DNA of 64,000 nucleotides from Eumeta japonica (GCA_005406025.1 BGZK01000527.1:124001-188000), one strand, 5' to 3'. Positions 25,068 to 36,189 are shown, numbered from the stretch's first letter. A program made the numbers and translations. The notes: generated from the letters alone by a model not told the origin.

Positions 25068-25397
25068 CTACCTCCAATTTTCTAGTTCGTTCATCTTGAG
25101 GGATAAATTTGAAGATAAAAGACAACATACTGATTTGGAATCTAACGGTAATATAAGAAAAATATATAACTGTAAATACAATAATTCATTCTTAGGTAAC
25201 TCATGCAATGTCGATCGCTGATCATCATGACCTGGGTGGACATCTCTGAAAATAATATAATCCCCAAACCAAGCCCAAAATGTTGGGTAATTCGCCCATC
25301 GTTTAATATTCTCGTTTAGCTTTTCCAGTCGCATTCGCTCGTGATGTTTTCTATCAGCATTTAAACCGCCAGGTAACCTATAGTTCGATCTGCGCAT
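25068..25397 (-). CDS. coding-like short frame, unknown family
   Basis: The frame starts with ATG right after a stop and reads 109 codons. The first half is charged and aromatic, protein-like in look (RLPGGLNADRKHHERMRLEK, then NENIKRWANYPTFWAWFGDY). The second half, after a TTTTCAG at about 25,245, becomes leucine-rich and less convincing. It lies inside hh intron 1 in the same strand sense. It might be a relic of a retrocopied gene or an exon of a nested gene. I recognise no family. Confidence 0.25.
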   Translation of the reverse strand: MRRSNYRLPGGLNADRKHHERMRLEKLNENIKRWANYPTFWAWFGDYIIFRDVHPGHDDQRSTLHELPKNELLYLQLYIFLILPLDSKSVCCLLSSNLSLKMNELENWR

Positions 25398-25559
25398 AAG
25401 TTACAAAAACATCCATTGTTACTGTCTATCCATTAATTTATACACGCGGCTACCTACCTCATATCGTGATGTACTCTAATCTTTCCTAACAACATAAGGT
25501 CACCTTCAAAATTACAACAAGATGCAAACTTTAATGAAAAATATTACAGAATTTACCAT

Positions 25560-25810
25560 ACAGGGGAAGAAACGGTCGTGACAAGTTAAGGCGCACGTCA
25601 CCTGTGACCGCTACCGCTGACGTTCAACTATTCATCGCTACTAGAAACAATAGTAAGTTGCGGTTAAATAATTTTGCGGTCAATTTTCCTCCTAGTCATT
25701 CGGTTTATTTAAAACGATTATTTGGAGGAACTGAAGTGCACAGAATAGGAATAGATAATGCAGCGGTTTTCCTCACAAGGCGTTTTCGAAACATTGTTTC
25801 GTTATAATAT
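25560..25810. promoter_or_regulatory. candidate enhancer with two Runx-type sites
   Basis: TGCGGT occurs at 25,659-25,664 and 25,675-25,680, both on the plus strand and 16 bp apart. GACCGCTACCGCT at 25,606-25,618 gives degenerate reverse versions. TGYGGT is the Runt/Runx core. Confidence 0.3.
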
Positions 25811-26269
25811 ACAATAAAAAGAATTGAATAAACTATGACCTGGATATTTATTTATAAGCGATGGATTAGACCATACTTGTGTATGGAATTTGTAAAGTGA
25901 GAATTTTCAGCCTCAAATATTTATCTGTTAATTCGTTGTGGGCATGAAGAATTTTAACCAAATCTTCTTTGAGTCGCGTACGATCAAATTAACCTTTTCA
26001 TTTATCACTATAGAATTATTATAGAATATTTAGTTAAGACGAGTATGATTTTATAATCAATTCCAACGTTCAAAAATTAAGTTATCTCAAGACTTATCTG
26101 AATCATTAAAAATTCAGTTTTTACTTTGGAATTTATTGTATAGAGTTTGTATTGGGTACTTAAACAATCTACATCTGTCTTTGTGGCATTACTTGATACT
26201 GTAAAATTATTTTATATTATTTATTACTGGTATACCTATACATTGAACTATGACAAAATCGGCAGCTGA

Positions 26270-26650
26270 CACACAAAAGTTTTGGCTGCCTGCCGTTGAG
26301 GTGACACCCGTTATGCAACTCGGAACCGGGCGCATATGTACCTGGCCGGCGTCTGGCGCGCAGTGACATACAGTATCCCCGCCGCATTAACTTACGTGCG
26401 TACGCGCGCTTATTTATGAGAAATAAATAATACTATTAGACGGAGATGCCGATCCCTGATAAAAAGCGGCTCCGGCCAAATGGGAGGCTCTCGGAAAGAA
26501 AGTAATGGAGGCGCATCGAACCGGTTTGAACATTTTTACGAATGCAAGCGCCCGCCTGCGCCCGCGCCGCCGCCGCCCGCTTATGTACGCCGGCGGTAAA
26601 TGGCCGGCGATTCGCGCTTCGTGCTCCGGTTACGGCATGGTATTATCACG
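26270..26650. promoter_or_regulatory. GC-rich island, candidate enhancer
   Basis: CpG-dense with CGCTTATTTATGAG and AAATAAATAATAC words between GC blocks and CGCCGCCGCCGCCCGC at the right end. Not coding. Confidence 0.4.
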
Positions 26651-27449
26651 AAATTACAAACGTTACAGTACTTCTTAATTTTCGTGTTTTCTTGTTTAAG
26701 ATTCCGTAACCAATTAATAATTATTATTTTTCACATATTATATCCGTTTCTTTGTTATATTTTGATTTGTCTTTATTTTGGACAGACAAAAGTCTAAGTA
26801 TTTTCTAAAAATCTAAGCACTACAAATTTTTCATGAAAAAATAAAATTTGCATAAGCACATAATACTAATAACAATAAATACATATACATTTAGATTGTA
26901 ATTACTATGTAAAGATATTAAAACTAAACCACATGTATAATTCTTAAATACGCTTAAATGTATTTACTACTCCATCAAAATCACGATGATAAATAAAATG
27001 TCACGAAATATAGCTGTACAGGGTCAAAGTCCAGTTTATTCAGGAAACAACTAGAAATTCTGATCATACGTAATGGTATTTCATTTGCATATCTAAACAT
27101 GTCATGAAGAATGCAAATATTTAAACTGTTCTAACATGATTTCTTCATTATCAATCTAAGTATTCCTTAAGACCGTTATAAAAATATTAGATTTATGTGT
27201 TTATTCAACGATTCTTCACATATCACAAATATTTATATATACATATATACTCTCAGGTGTGCTTTATAAAAAGATAAAAGGACGAAGAACGGATAAGGAA
27301 AAAATCGTTATACAATTTTACATATAATCATAAAAAGGACCTGAAATATTTATTTTTATTTTTTATTTTTAACTCAAAACTTTGAGGTTATTTTAAACTT
27401 ATAAAGTTTTTTTTTTGTATAGCAATACAAAAAAAAAATAATAATTTAT

Positions 27450-27920
27450 GCGTTCAGTCGCGACACGACACCACCATGCGGACAGTGAGATACATTAAAA
27501 ACTAAATCGAATTAATCGAGCTAATTTGTTTTCACCATTTTATGATTAACATTTCATATCGCGAGACAGTCGAGACAATGAATCGCGCATTGAAATTCTC
27601 ACAGACGGCCCGACCGGCATTAAGGCGGCCGTTTACATGATTTCATCGTTACATTAGCCGGCAGCGCAAACGACACGGGGATGCAAATATCCGCCGTCAC
27701 TTGTGCACACACCGCGCGTTGAACTCTTTTGAGCGTAAACATGCGCGGCCTTGCCGGGCGACATCTATCGACTGAAACGTGAGCCGTGTCGGATTAGCGA
27801 GGAAATATTGATAATGGAAATTTTGCCGTTAACTCGTTTTGCGTTGAGATCGCTCACGGTCCGTTACGGACAGTGCTGTTGGACGATTCATTTTTCCGTT
27901 AACTGATGGTTCGATTTTGT
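27450..27920. promoter_or_regulatory. GC-rich island with POU octamer, candidate enhancer
   Basis: A perfect octamer ATGCAAAT (27,681-27,688) and GGTCCGTTACGGACAG (a small dyad near 27,858) lie in about 470 bp of CpG-enriched unique DNA, with TAATCGAGCTAATTTG upstream. One of the most enhancer-like stretches of the window by composition. Confidence 0.4.
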
Positions 27921-28049
27921 AGGATGAGATGGTTTTTAATCAATATCTGGTGCTTGCACACGCTGAAAGTTTGAATAAATTTACGATATGTATGATTCAG
28001 CTGATACGAGATGGTACCTGTACATACTGAATACTGCTAGTATTACTTA

Positions 28050-28405
28050 TATTATAAACGCGACAGTTTGTGCGAATGTGTGTATGGATGCTGGTTACGC
28101 TTTCAAATAAAAACTACTTGACGCATTTTGATAGAACTTCAGAGCATTATGTCTTGTATATTAGAATAAGACACAGGCTATAATTTATAAATATACTATC
28201 TTTTGTTCGCGGCTTCGCTCGCGTGAACATATCAAAAGCGGAATCAGGATCGACATCGAGATCAGAATTTAAATCAAGAGCAAAATCGGGATCAGAATTG
28301 AAAGCGGGACCGAGATCGGGATCATGGTCGACGGTGCGATTGGTCAATACATAGAATGAAAGAATCCATTTCATACGGGCGGAACCGCGGGCGAAGCCTG
28401 GTTAA
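28050..28405 (-). repeat. hexamer-array repeat, well preserved copy
   Basis: It contains GTATGGATGCTGGTTACGCT and an ACACAGGCTATAATTTATAA segment, then an array of GGATCAGAATTGAAAGCGGG-like degenerate hexamers (28,235-28,330), and the terminal GGGCGGAACCGCGGGCGAAG. The array gives a false open frame rich in Asp and Pro on the minus strand (28,147-28,374), which I do not call a gene. Confidence 0.65.
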
Positions 28406-28989
28406 AGATAAAAACTAAAACGAGGCTTCTTGAAAAGTGACCGCGTCGACCACCATGTATACGTATGACAAACAATTAGGTACCGTTGTTACTCTTACCC
28501 CCTACGTGTACACGTATTACGCTGAAACAGGTAAACGGATCAAGATGATCCTTTTATATACACCGACCAGATAAATATTTTCGATTAATGATTTATGATG
28601 AAATTTTTTTTAATCTAAGTAGTGCTACATGTTTTTTAAGTGTTGCGACCGATTTTGAAGGGATTTTTCGACATAGTTTTACAAGAAAGAAATAGATGTG
28701 ATATTTTGTAGTGCAAGATATGTAAATAATGTTTTTTATCATACACGACCAATAAACGATTGTTTATCTAATTTTCGTTTTAGCTTAGTTGCCTTATTCA
28801 TTCCCCTATCATTGATGCATCTACATTAGTTAGTTCGTGGAATGTGACTTGTTTCCAAACTGTACGAAAATATGTCTTTAATCCTCTTATGATTCGAAAA
28901 CAGATCATCCCGATGTAATGGATACATTAAATGATAAAGTTTCACTTTCATTCTACGATAGTAGTCACTTCGTTCCGGAAAAAGGAAAA

Positions 28990-29460
28990 CCTTTCTCTCG
29001 GAAACCCATAGACAATCTCTAAAAAAAAAACAAACGAGATATTTTTACTTAGCGCATTGAACGCGCAGCCCGACGCGACCAAAGACAATACAGCTCTCGT
29101 TATTGGCAACGGCGCGGACGGGGCCGGCATTTTTCTGGGCACGAGCGAGTTTCCACAATCGATGGCGGATAATCGCTCCGGCGGCGTGTCGGCGCGTGAT
29201 TGACGCGCCTTGTCCGCCGCCAGTGTTCCCGGCGACCCGCACGTCCGTTCGACGCCGTTCGCCGCGAACGCTTCGCCGACGCCCGGCGAATATTCGTACG
29301 TAGCCATCGGCCGTTTTCGCACTCGCCGCGTACGATGCGTGAGTACGCCCGGTCGCGGTCGACTCGTAAATATTTCCTTTTGTGTCAGTTTTGAGGAATT
29401 TTCGGTGTGAAATGCTCGCTGTGAAGATCGACCTACAAATGAACCGGCTGCCCTTAAGCT
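28990..29460. promoter_or_regulatory. GC-rich island nearest the hh exon cluster
   Basis: Five overlapping frames on both strands mark high GC rather than coding; none has a family motif. Contains CGGCGTGTCGGCGCGTGATT. Candidate enhancer. Confidence 0.4.
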
Positions 29461-30134
29461 GCCGACTGTACTTACTTAGAAATACATGGAGTTATCATCG
29501 GATTTTCGTTACGTATATATTTAAGTTTAATACCGTACTTAAAATTGAACATAATTTAATTATGAAAAACATTTCTTAAATTTACACTTTAAAAATACGA
29601 CCAAGTGCGAATTAACAGCGCATCACTTTGTACATTATTGTACAATTGGTAAAAGAAGATCACAGACAGTCACAATCACACACTTAAAATTCTGCAAAAG
29701 TTTTTTTTTCTAAAACAGGAAATAGCAGTCATTCCGATTAATTTTCCCAAAGGTTAATATACTTAAATAATACGTATCAGGGTTCTACGATCACAAACTG
29801 TTTTAGGTAATTTGGTTTGTCAACTTCGTAGATGAAGTGGAGAACGGTATTTATCTGCACGTATTCAGGTATAAGTAAAAGAAAATGCGATTAAAAATAA
29901 AATATTGTTTGACCCGTTAAATCGCCTCCTTTCAAAGCCACACAACGTAAAAAAGTATTTCACGTTTCTAAAAATAATCTGCATTTTAATGTTAATAAGT
30001 AGTGTGAAATTTTTCACTACGAATAAATGCAGGCAAAATTTTTTTAAGCTAGTGTAATTAAATACAATAATTTTATTTAAAAACGATTTCGAATCTATTC
30101 CCTAATTTTTATATATTTACTTAAAATATTTTTT

Positions 30135-30166
30135 CCTGAGTACGTTAGGACCCTAACGTACTCAGG
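30135..30166. repeat. perfect hairpin, 15-bp arms, 2-base loop
   Basis: CCTGAGTACGTTAGG, AC, CCTAACGTACTCAGG. The strongest inverted repeat of its size in the window. Confidence 0.95.
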
Positions 30167-30349
30167 ACAATTCAAAAGTAAACTAAACGTTCAATGATTA
30201 AATTTAACTTCGTTGTTTGTACAACAGAATCGTGTCAATGCTACACAAATAATAGTAATTTGTAATACACATTTACACGTTGGCGGAGCTGAATAAAAAG
30301 TCAACCGACCTTAACGTTTTTCGGGAAAACCAAGTCAAATATTTACTTA

Positions 30350-30500
30350 GATAATGTGCGGATCACATTACGCAGTATGACGCGCGCACCAGCCGTCGCT
30401 TCCAGTAGGTTCAAAGTACTCCGCGTAGCTATTCTTTTGGCGGACAAGAATAGATCACGTAAATATCGTATTGAATTCGAGATTATTTCTCGAAACACAC
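30350..30500. promoter_or_regulatory. small CpG-enriched patch
   Basis: ATGACGCGCGCACCAGCCGT at 30,377 onward in otherwise AT-rich intron. Weak candidate. Confidence 0.2.
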
Positions 30501-31859
30501 AATTGCTGTCAGTGTGTCAAACTATTCGTTTTTATCTATAGAAATTTACCTGAACATCGTGAAGAGACTCGTCACTATTAGCTGGTCTTTATGAATAAAT
30601 AAATAAACCTTTATTTAGCGCACAAAAACGAAGAGAACATGAGGGGAAAACTTTAAAATTAACTTAACTAGTAAGTTCAACATTTTATAGAGTATTTACA
30701 AACGCTTTAACTTGATAACAAATAAAAATCGTTTACTTGGCTTTAGGACTCACAAAATAGAAAAACAAAATCCGAATACATAAATAACCCAACAAAATGC
30801 TATAGCCTGAACCACGGCGCTAATTTTCAGTTGTACCCCGAAAAATCAAAATTAGTCCAGATAGCCATGCTAAACTTAAATTTGGTATACATAAAAATGG
30901 TACAATATTAGAAGTTTATTAAATAATATTTTAATAACTTTCGGTTTTTGTTTATTGTTTATATCTCTTATTTCGATTTCTTTCTTTGCTTTTAAGTCTA
31001 ATCTATTATTGAAAAAAAATGTTGTGCACTTAAAAAACTTAATTTAGCTATCGTAATACCATAAGAATCTGTTTAGTCCGGGCAATCAAGCAATATGCGT
31101 TTTGTCTTTATTAAAAAGAGAAGTACTCTGGAAGCACAACGATGACTTATAAATATACAGTTTTGAATCACATATTTATTGCTGTGTCTAAAAATACATA
31201 AACAATTATATTTTGACGAAAAGCGTTTCCAAGCAATAATTCCAAAATACGGTATATTATATATTTACTTCACAATATAATTTGGTTAGGACGGTACTAA
31301 ACAACTCATGGACATCTTGTTTGACAAATTTTATCTAGCTTATTTTATAAATTAATTATTGCAAGTGGTGGGTAGAAAAATTGTTTCTCACTATTATAAT
31401 TTTAGATATTGAATTAAATTTCATCTTTTGTGTAAAAAAAGATTGAATAAATAAGGAGTATCTGAATATTAATAAAATATTTCACAGGCTGTTGTGAACG
31501 CTTAAAGTTCTTAAAAATACTCACGTAATAATATTCAAATTTCCGGTACTATGAGGAAAACACTTTATTTCGTTACATTAAATTACACAATATTCATAAA
31601 ACTGAAAAAGCATCCAAACTAACAATTCATTATCAAATTAGAAAAAAATATATATTGTGTAACTTCAATTAAATATTTTTATTCTGATAAATAAATATGT
31701 ATCTATTAGCAATAAACGTGATTTCGGCTAACCTTATTTTTTGGCGTAACTACATTTTTATGCAAATAGAATAGTGTATACAGGTAAAGAATGACATTAA
31801 AAAACTTTCGAACAATAAACTTTTAATTGTTCCGTTTGAAAATATGACTGGAATAAATC

Positions 31860-32409
31860 CAGAGCCCGGTGAAGTATATCAAATGCGATACAAAGGCGCG
31901 AACGGAAAAAGTTCCCGTCGCGAATGAGCTCCGACAAAACGTCGTGAATGACGGCCCGGGGCGCTGAATGCGCCACACCGAGGTTTACAACGGCCATATA
32001 TCCAGCGGGGCCGGCGTCCCGGCTGAAAAGAGTCCATCATTCATCCATCGGTCACGGAGTCAAAATATTTTGTGTGACAACGCCTGCGTAATTGCTCGGC
32101 TACAATCGAAACACTCGCTGCGAAGCTACCGTAACGTCCGCAATTTTCGTAATTGTTCCCCGTGGCGGTGTTCACGAGTCGGCCGTCCGCGGGTCCCGGC
32201 CGAGCGGCGGCAAAACCGTGTTCGAAGCTTGTACGAGCTTCGTGAAAGCTCTCGTTTTGAGAAACGTTGCGCCCGCCGCGCCGGGCGGGCTACGCTCGTA
32301 GCGGGGGAAGGCACGGGCCCTACGACGGGTACATTCAAAAAGTCGACTTCGCTTTCGCTCGACGAAAAAAGTGAGAACGTGTAAGAGTAGCGGATCGGAC
32401 TGAAGGGTC
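31860..32409. promoter_or_regulatory. GC-rich island at the 5' end of hh intron 1
   Basis: The first 550 bp of intron after the donor are GC/CpG-rich with several overlapping open frames on both strands, which is what GC richness alone produces. None resembles a known protein. It is continuous with the exon and leader island, so it is probably promoter-proximal regulatory DNA rather than coding. Confidence 0.4.
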
Positions 32410-32415
32410 ACTCAC
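32410..32415 (-). promoter_or_regulatory. hh: 5' splice site of hh intron 1
   Basis: The minus strand reads CAG|GTGAGT directly after codon 93 (Gln). This is a full consensus donor and fixes the exon end in phase 0. Confidence 0.93.
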
Positions 32416-32694
32416 CTGCGTCATGAGCCGGTCGGCGCCCGTGCCTTCGTCGTCCTTGAATTCGATTTCCGGGTTATAATTGAGCACCAAGTCTTTGAAC
32501 CTCTCGTCGTCCCTGGTGATGCGGCCCTCGGCGAGGCCGCTGGCCGAGAGCGAGTTCTCGCTGACGTTGGGCACGTGCTGGCCGAAGACCAGCGGCACGA
32601 GCTTGCGCGGGCCCCGGCGCCGCGTACCGCCGCGGCCCGGCCCGCAGGCCGTCGCCGCACCCGCCCACACTAGCACCAGCAACGCGACCCTCAT
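32416..32694 (-). CDS. hh: hedgehog, first coding exon (93 codons)
   Basis: This exon encodes the start of the secreted morphogen Hedgehog, which signals through Patched and Smoothened. Residues 1-16 form a hydrophobic signal peptide. Cys17 opens the CGPGRG motif, the palmitoylated N-terminus of the mature family ligand. Next come a basic RRRGPRK stretch matching the heparan-sulfate-binding (Cardin-Weintraub) site, then the Hedge-domain landmarks [27 protein letters not shown] and [15 protein letters not shown]. The exon ends after Gln93 in phase 0 at CAG|GTGAGT, the place where I recall family genes being interrupted. The start is the only ATG in this frame: the frame stays open about 80 more codons upstream into GC-rich leader but has no other ATG. 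Exon 2, which would continue RCKEKLN-like and carry the zinc site, and the Hint autoprocessing domain are not in the window. I am very sure of the family; the unseen exons are inference. Confidence 0.97.
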
Positions 32695-32990
32695 CTCGCG
32701 GACATCACTGCGCCATCCGCCGCACGACCACCGCGCGCCGCGTCTCGACACACACTGGCCGACGGTGTGGCCGCCACCGAGCACCGTGCCCACGACCGCC
32801 GCGCACCGGCCGAGCAGCGCGCCGCATCCCCCGGCCGCCACTGGCCGCCACCGACACCACCGCTCACATCCGACCTCCGAAATCCGCACCCAAATTTTAC
32901 GGCATACAACAGTAGTCTTGAGGCTATCTTCATACCAGTATTTACATTACTATCAGTGGTTTACGAAACGAACAAATATGAATAACTAAA
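32695..32990 (-). promoter_or_regulatory. hh: hh 5' leader and promoter-proximal region
   Basis: From the hh start codon up to about 32,890 the sequence is very GC-rich with many CpGs, then it changes sharply to AT-rich DNA. The hh frame stays open through this region without an ATG, which fits a 5' UTR. I see no convincing TATA box or initiator, so the transcription start is not placed. Confidence 0.5.
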
Positions 32991-33134
32991 TTCACAGATA
33001 AAACAAAATACAGAAACCATATCCAGCAAATGTATCAAATATATGTCTAACGACATATAACTGTGTATAACTGTAAGAAAATCCTTTTCTATATATATTA
33101 CTTAGTGAAACAATTGTTATTATTGTTAAAAAAA

Positions 33135-33167
33135 ATAGAAGTATTTATATGTATTCAATACTTCTAT
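33135..33167. repeat. hairpin, 11-bp arms, upstream of hh
   Basis: ATAGAAGTATT, 11-base loop, AATACTTCTAT, about 440 bp upstream of the hh start codon. Confidence 0.85.
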
Positions 33168-33719
33168 CTTGTTTAGAAGTTCGTCAATGCCAATTCGGTA
33201 AGTTCTTCAGTTTCGCTATATTGTATATTACGATATATTGATATTTCGTTATAACGATATATGTAGTAAGCAACTTTAATGAAGCCGTTAATTTTGATCA
33301 GAATATATTTATTCAAAACTAGTTATCGTCCGTGATTTCTCCCACGCAATAGGCAAAACTTTGCTAAGATTTTAAGTTAGACGCCGAGCTGCCAAAATGT
33401 TGAAAACCTACTCAAAATCTAATCTGTGATACCATAACAAACAGACAGACAAAAATGTTTTTCATTTAATTTTTCAGAAGTGAATAATGTATAGGCACAG
33501 CGTCTACAGTTTCAAATACAAAACAAGCTGTTATTCCTTTAGCAAATTAAGCTCTCAGCATCCAATATCAAGCAAAAATTTTGTAGTCTTTAACTCATGA
33601 ACTGAAACTGAAAAAAAGAATTACGAAATTCTGAAAGTGTCTTCTGATAATTCACTTAACACTTAAACGTATCAATATAAAATATTTCATATACACAACA
33701 TAGCGCTTCAGGGTTTCTG

Positions 33720-34020
33720 AGGCATACCTTCCTACAATCCCCTCGTTTCATTTTAAGGGACTAGGACCGTAAGGTCCATTGTATGAACCCTCCACGTCAA
33801 TTCAGACCTAGTCGAGGATCGCTAACGACCGCCGTCGCTATTACGGTGACAAAATCCTGGACCGATGGCTTAACGTGTCCCTTGAGGCACAGATCGAATG
33901 CTTTAATTTGATTTGAGTTAAAAACTCCTCAGTCAATTCACTAGTAGTTAGAATTCGCGCCCAGACCCTTCCAGTTCGAAGGTGACGTTTGCGACCACTC
34001 AGCAGCCACCACTCCTTACA
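33720..34020 (-). repeat. tRNA-derived SINE-like element
   Basis: Read on the minus strand it has a tRNA-like head (GGCTGCTGAGTGGTCGC, later GGGCGCGAATTC as a B-box remnant) and the shared body TTAAGCCATCGGTCC followed by CACCGTAATAGCGACGG. Same family as 15,073-15,310 and 58,555-58,830. Confidence 0.55.
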
Positions 34021-34029
34021 GGTACTAAA

Positions 34030-34813
34030 TTTTTATAAATATTCATACATTTTGATGTTGAAATTTATTTTATTTATGAAGTCGAGCTTCTTTTCTAGAA
34101 AAATAGACAGAGATCACAGATCTACAGTTGATACGATCTATGTTACCTCTCTTGCTTCGCTGACATCCATCAATCTTTTCATGGAAGCTCGGATGATTTA
34201 AATTTTACCCTGTCAAGCACCACTATAGCATCTTTTGAGGATTCGTATAACATTTTCTAAGGCGTCGCTTACCGACCATTTCACTACACAAATTCACTTT
34301 ATGGATTGCACGATCCTTAAATGTTAAAAGTCGACACTGTACCCAATCAATGGCAATTGGTTCATTGGATTAGATTGGACCACCACACATTCAGAGCAAA
34401 TATTAAATTATCAAACAGAAGCAATATATAATATTATTGTATATATATATATATATCAGCAAAAAAACGTTCCATAATGAAATTCTTTTTATCACGCTTT
34501 TATTACCTTCACTTGTATGTGTGTATATGTATGTGTGTATTTATTTATGTAACGGAATCATAGACACTGAATTTCACACACTTGTAATTGTTGGATGATC
34601 AACGTTTTTGAAAGCAGAATCAAAATATCAAATCAAATGTTTTCCTCAATAATACGCAACATAATCGATTTTTTTACTTAGCGCCCTACACTCAAACATT
34701 GTACTACAAAAATGGTTTATAATCAGGCTCTTTCGGGGTAGACAGAGAAATCAGGTTTGTAATAATTATTTAATTTTTAATATAAGTGCACCTATTTATA
34801 AAAGCGTGTTTTA

Positions 34814-34876
<63 letters not shown>

Positions 34877-35590
34877 TTATACATTTATTTTAAAACGAAA
34901 TCGAAATATGTCTTCGTCAAAAACCTAAGTATACAGTTGTAAAAACCTAAACGGTCATCATGGTTTTCTGCTACGGTTTTTCCCGAATCGTGTCAAACGT
35001 AACTAGACAATATTTGAAGTACCTAGAAAAGTTTCTGTGAAATCGCACATCATTATTTTTATATAACAAACGCGTACCCGGTATTTGAACATTGAAACTT
35101 GTAACATGAAAAAGTCATATGACGGTATTTCCCGCAAGAAGTACAGTCAACGTAAATATTTAATTTATTGTATACTACATTGAAACAGTGATAATTGAAA
35201 GGAAAAAAAAGTTGTCAAGCGCGAGTCCGATATTCATAGTGATATTACAAATGTAATGGTATTTCTGTATATTAGTAATAACTATTTTAATGAAAGCATG
35301 CTAATATTAAATAGTGTTGCGTAAAGTACAGTTAATGTCTGCCTTTATCTCTTTTTATGAGTGGACAATAGCACAACTGATTTTGTTGAAATTTTGTATA
35401 TTGTTAGCACTCACCATTAAATAGGATTTCATTTACTTTTCACCTGTTTATCTGCTTGTTCAAATATCTTTTTTTTAATTTATATATAGGATGATACGAT
35501 TGTATTGAAATGTATACTGGTAAAAGTACCGTCGTTGCGTAAAATATAAGTTACTACCTGTCTATCAATCTATCTGTTTTTCTGTGTGTT
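34030..35590. other. AT-rich intergenic DNA with microsatellites
   Basis: Holds AT microsatellites at about 34,439 and 34,816. No gene seen. Confidence 0.6.
34816..34873. repeat. (TA)n microsatellite, about 58 bp
   Basis: Uninterrupted TA/AT dinucleotide run, the longest perfect microsatellite in the window. Confidence 0.97.
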
Positions 35591-35608
35591 TCCTTATAAT
35601 TCAACAAG

Positions 35609-35775
35609 GATTTAACTTTAGACAACATCAACCTCCTTAACATCGAGCGATGGTGTAGACTGGGCAATCCTAAGCATACTTATATTTCGGAACAAAACAG
35701 ACCAAATAAATTTGATAATTATGTAGATACATTTGAAGAAACATACCGTATTAAGAAGCCCCGCTCTATTAACGA
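35609..35775 (+). CDS. candidate coding exon, unknown family
   Basis: A frame open from 35,600 to a stop at 35,777 has protein-like composition (NIERWCRLGNPKHTYISE, then RPNKFDNYVDTFEETYRIKK). A pyrimidine-rich tract (around 35,573-35,595) precedes AAG at 35,606-35,608, a possible acceptor, and the end is ACGA|GTAAGT, a strong donor consensus. There is no ATG, so if real it is an internal exon. I recognise no domain. It lies about 3 kb upstream of the hh start on the opposite strand. It could also be a relic of a transposon or a retrocopy. Confidence 0.35.
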
Positions 35776-36189
35776 GTAAGTTTTTAAAAGTCATAAAATA
35801 TTCTTAAATCTAACTTGAAAGAAAGATAAAGCAAAAATGATCGAGAAGGAAAAGAAGAGGCGTCAAAATCAAGAGTAGGATGGCAACACTCTTAGCTACT
35901 GAATCACTACTACTCTATAAGGAAAAAAGACATCTGAATGAATATTGTAGTTTTTTTGTAAGTAATAAAAACCTTTTGTCCACTGAATACGTCCAAAATA
36001 CGTCCAAAAAATCTGTCTTAATTGTTATAAGAAACATTTCATTGAAATATGTTTTAAAAAATACCAATCATACAGTTCTTTTACGTCACATGATATGGTG
36101 ATTTACGACGTATTTATAAAATTTTATTATGATTAGTTTCGAGACCTTACTTCCACTCTAAAATTGCGACAAATACGTGTAAAATAAAA

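Larger units (their letters stand above)
29470..31850. other. AT-rich intron, mostly nothing recognised
   Basis: Apart from the 30,135 hairpin and the small patch at 30,350, no coding or clear repeat structure was found. Confidence 0.55.
1..32415 (-). other. hh: hh intron 1, 5' portion (exon 2 not seen)
   Basis: On the minus strand, the DNA after the exon 1 donor is intron 1. I looked for the next Hedge-domain exon (conserved WPG, DEDGHH, YEGRAVDITTSDRD, CSVKS) and found no frame resembling it, so the intron should exceed 32 kb. Long hh introns with embedded enhancers are expected from other insects. The alternative, that exon 2 was lost or misassembled, cannot be excluded from the sequence alone. 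Confidence 0.75.

Noticed and set aside
28147..28374. Asp/Pro repeat protein on the minus strand
   Set aside because: Translation of the degenerate hexamer array of a dispersed repeat.
28948..29410. Five overlapping frames of 64-124 codons
   Set aside because: They lie on both strands of a GC island and show no motif; treated as non-coding island.
32695..32889. Extension of the hh protein 65 codons upstream, similar in length to the fly N-terminal extension
   Set aside because: The upstream frame has no ATG (the codon at 32,887-32,889 is GTG), and the signal peptide begins properly at 32,694.
32480..32989. Long plus-strand frame of 169 codons over hh exon 1
   Set aside because: It is the antisense shadow of the hh exon and its GC-rich leader; Pro/His/Arg-rich composition comes from GC bias.
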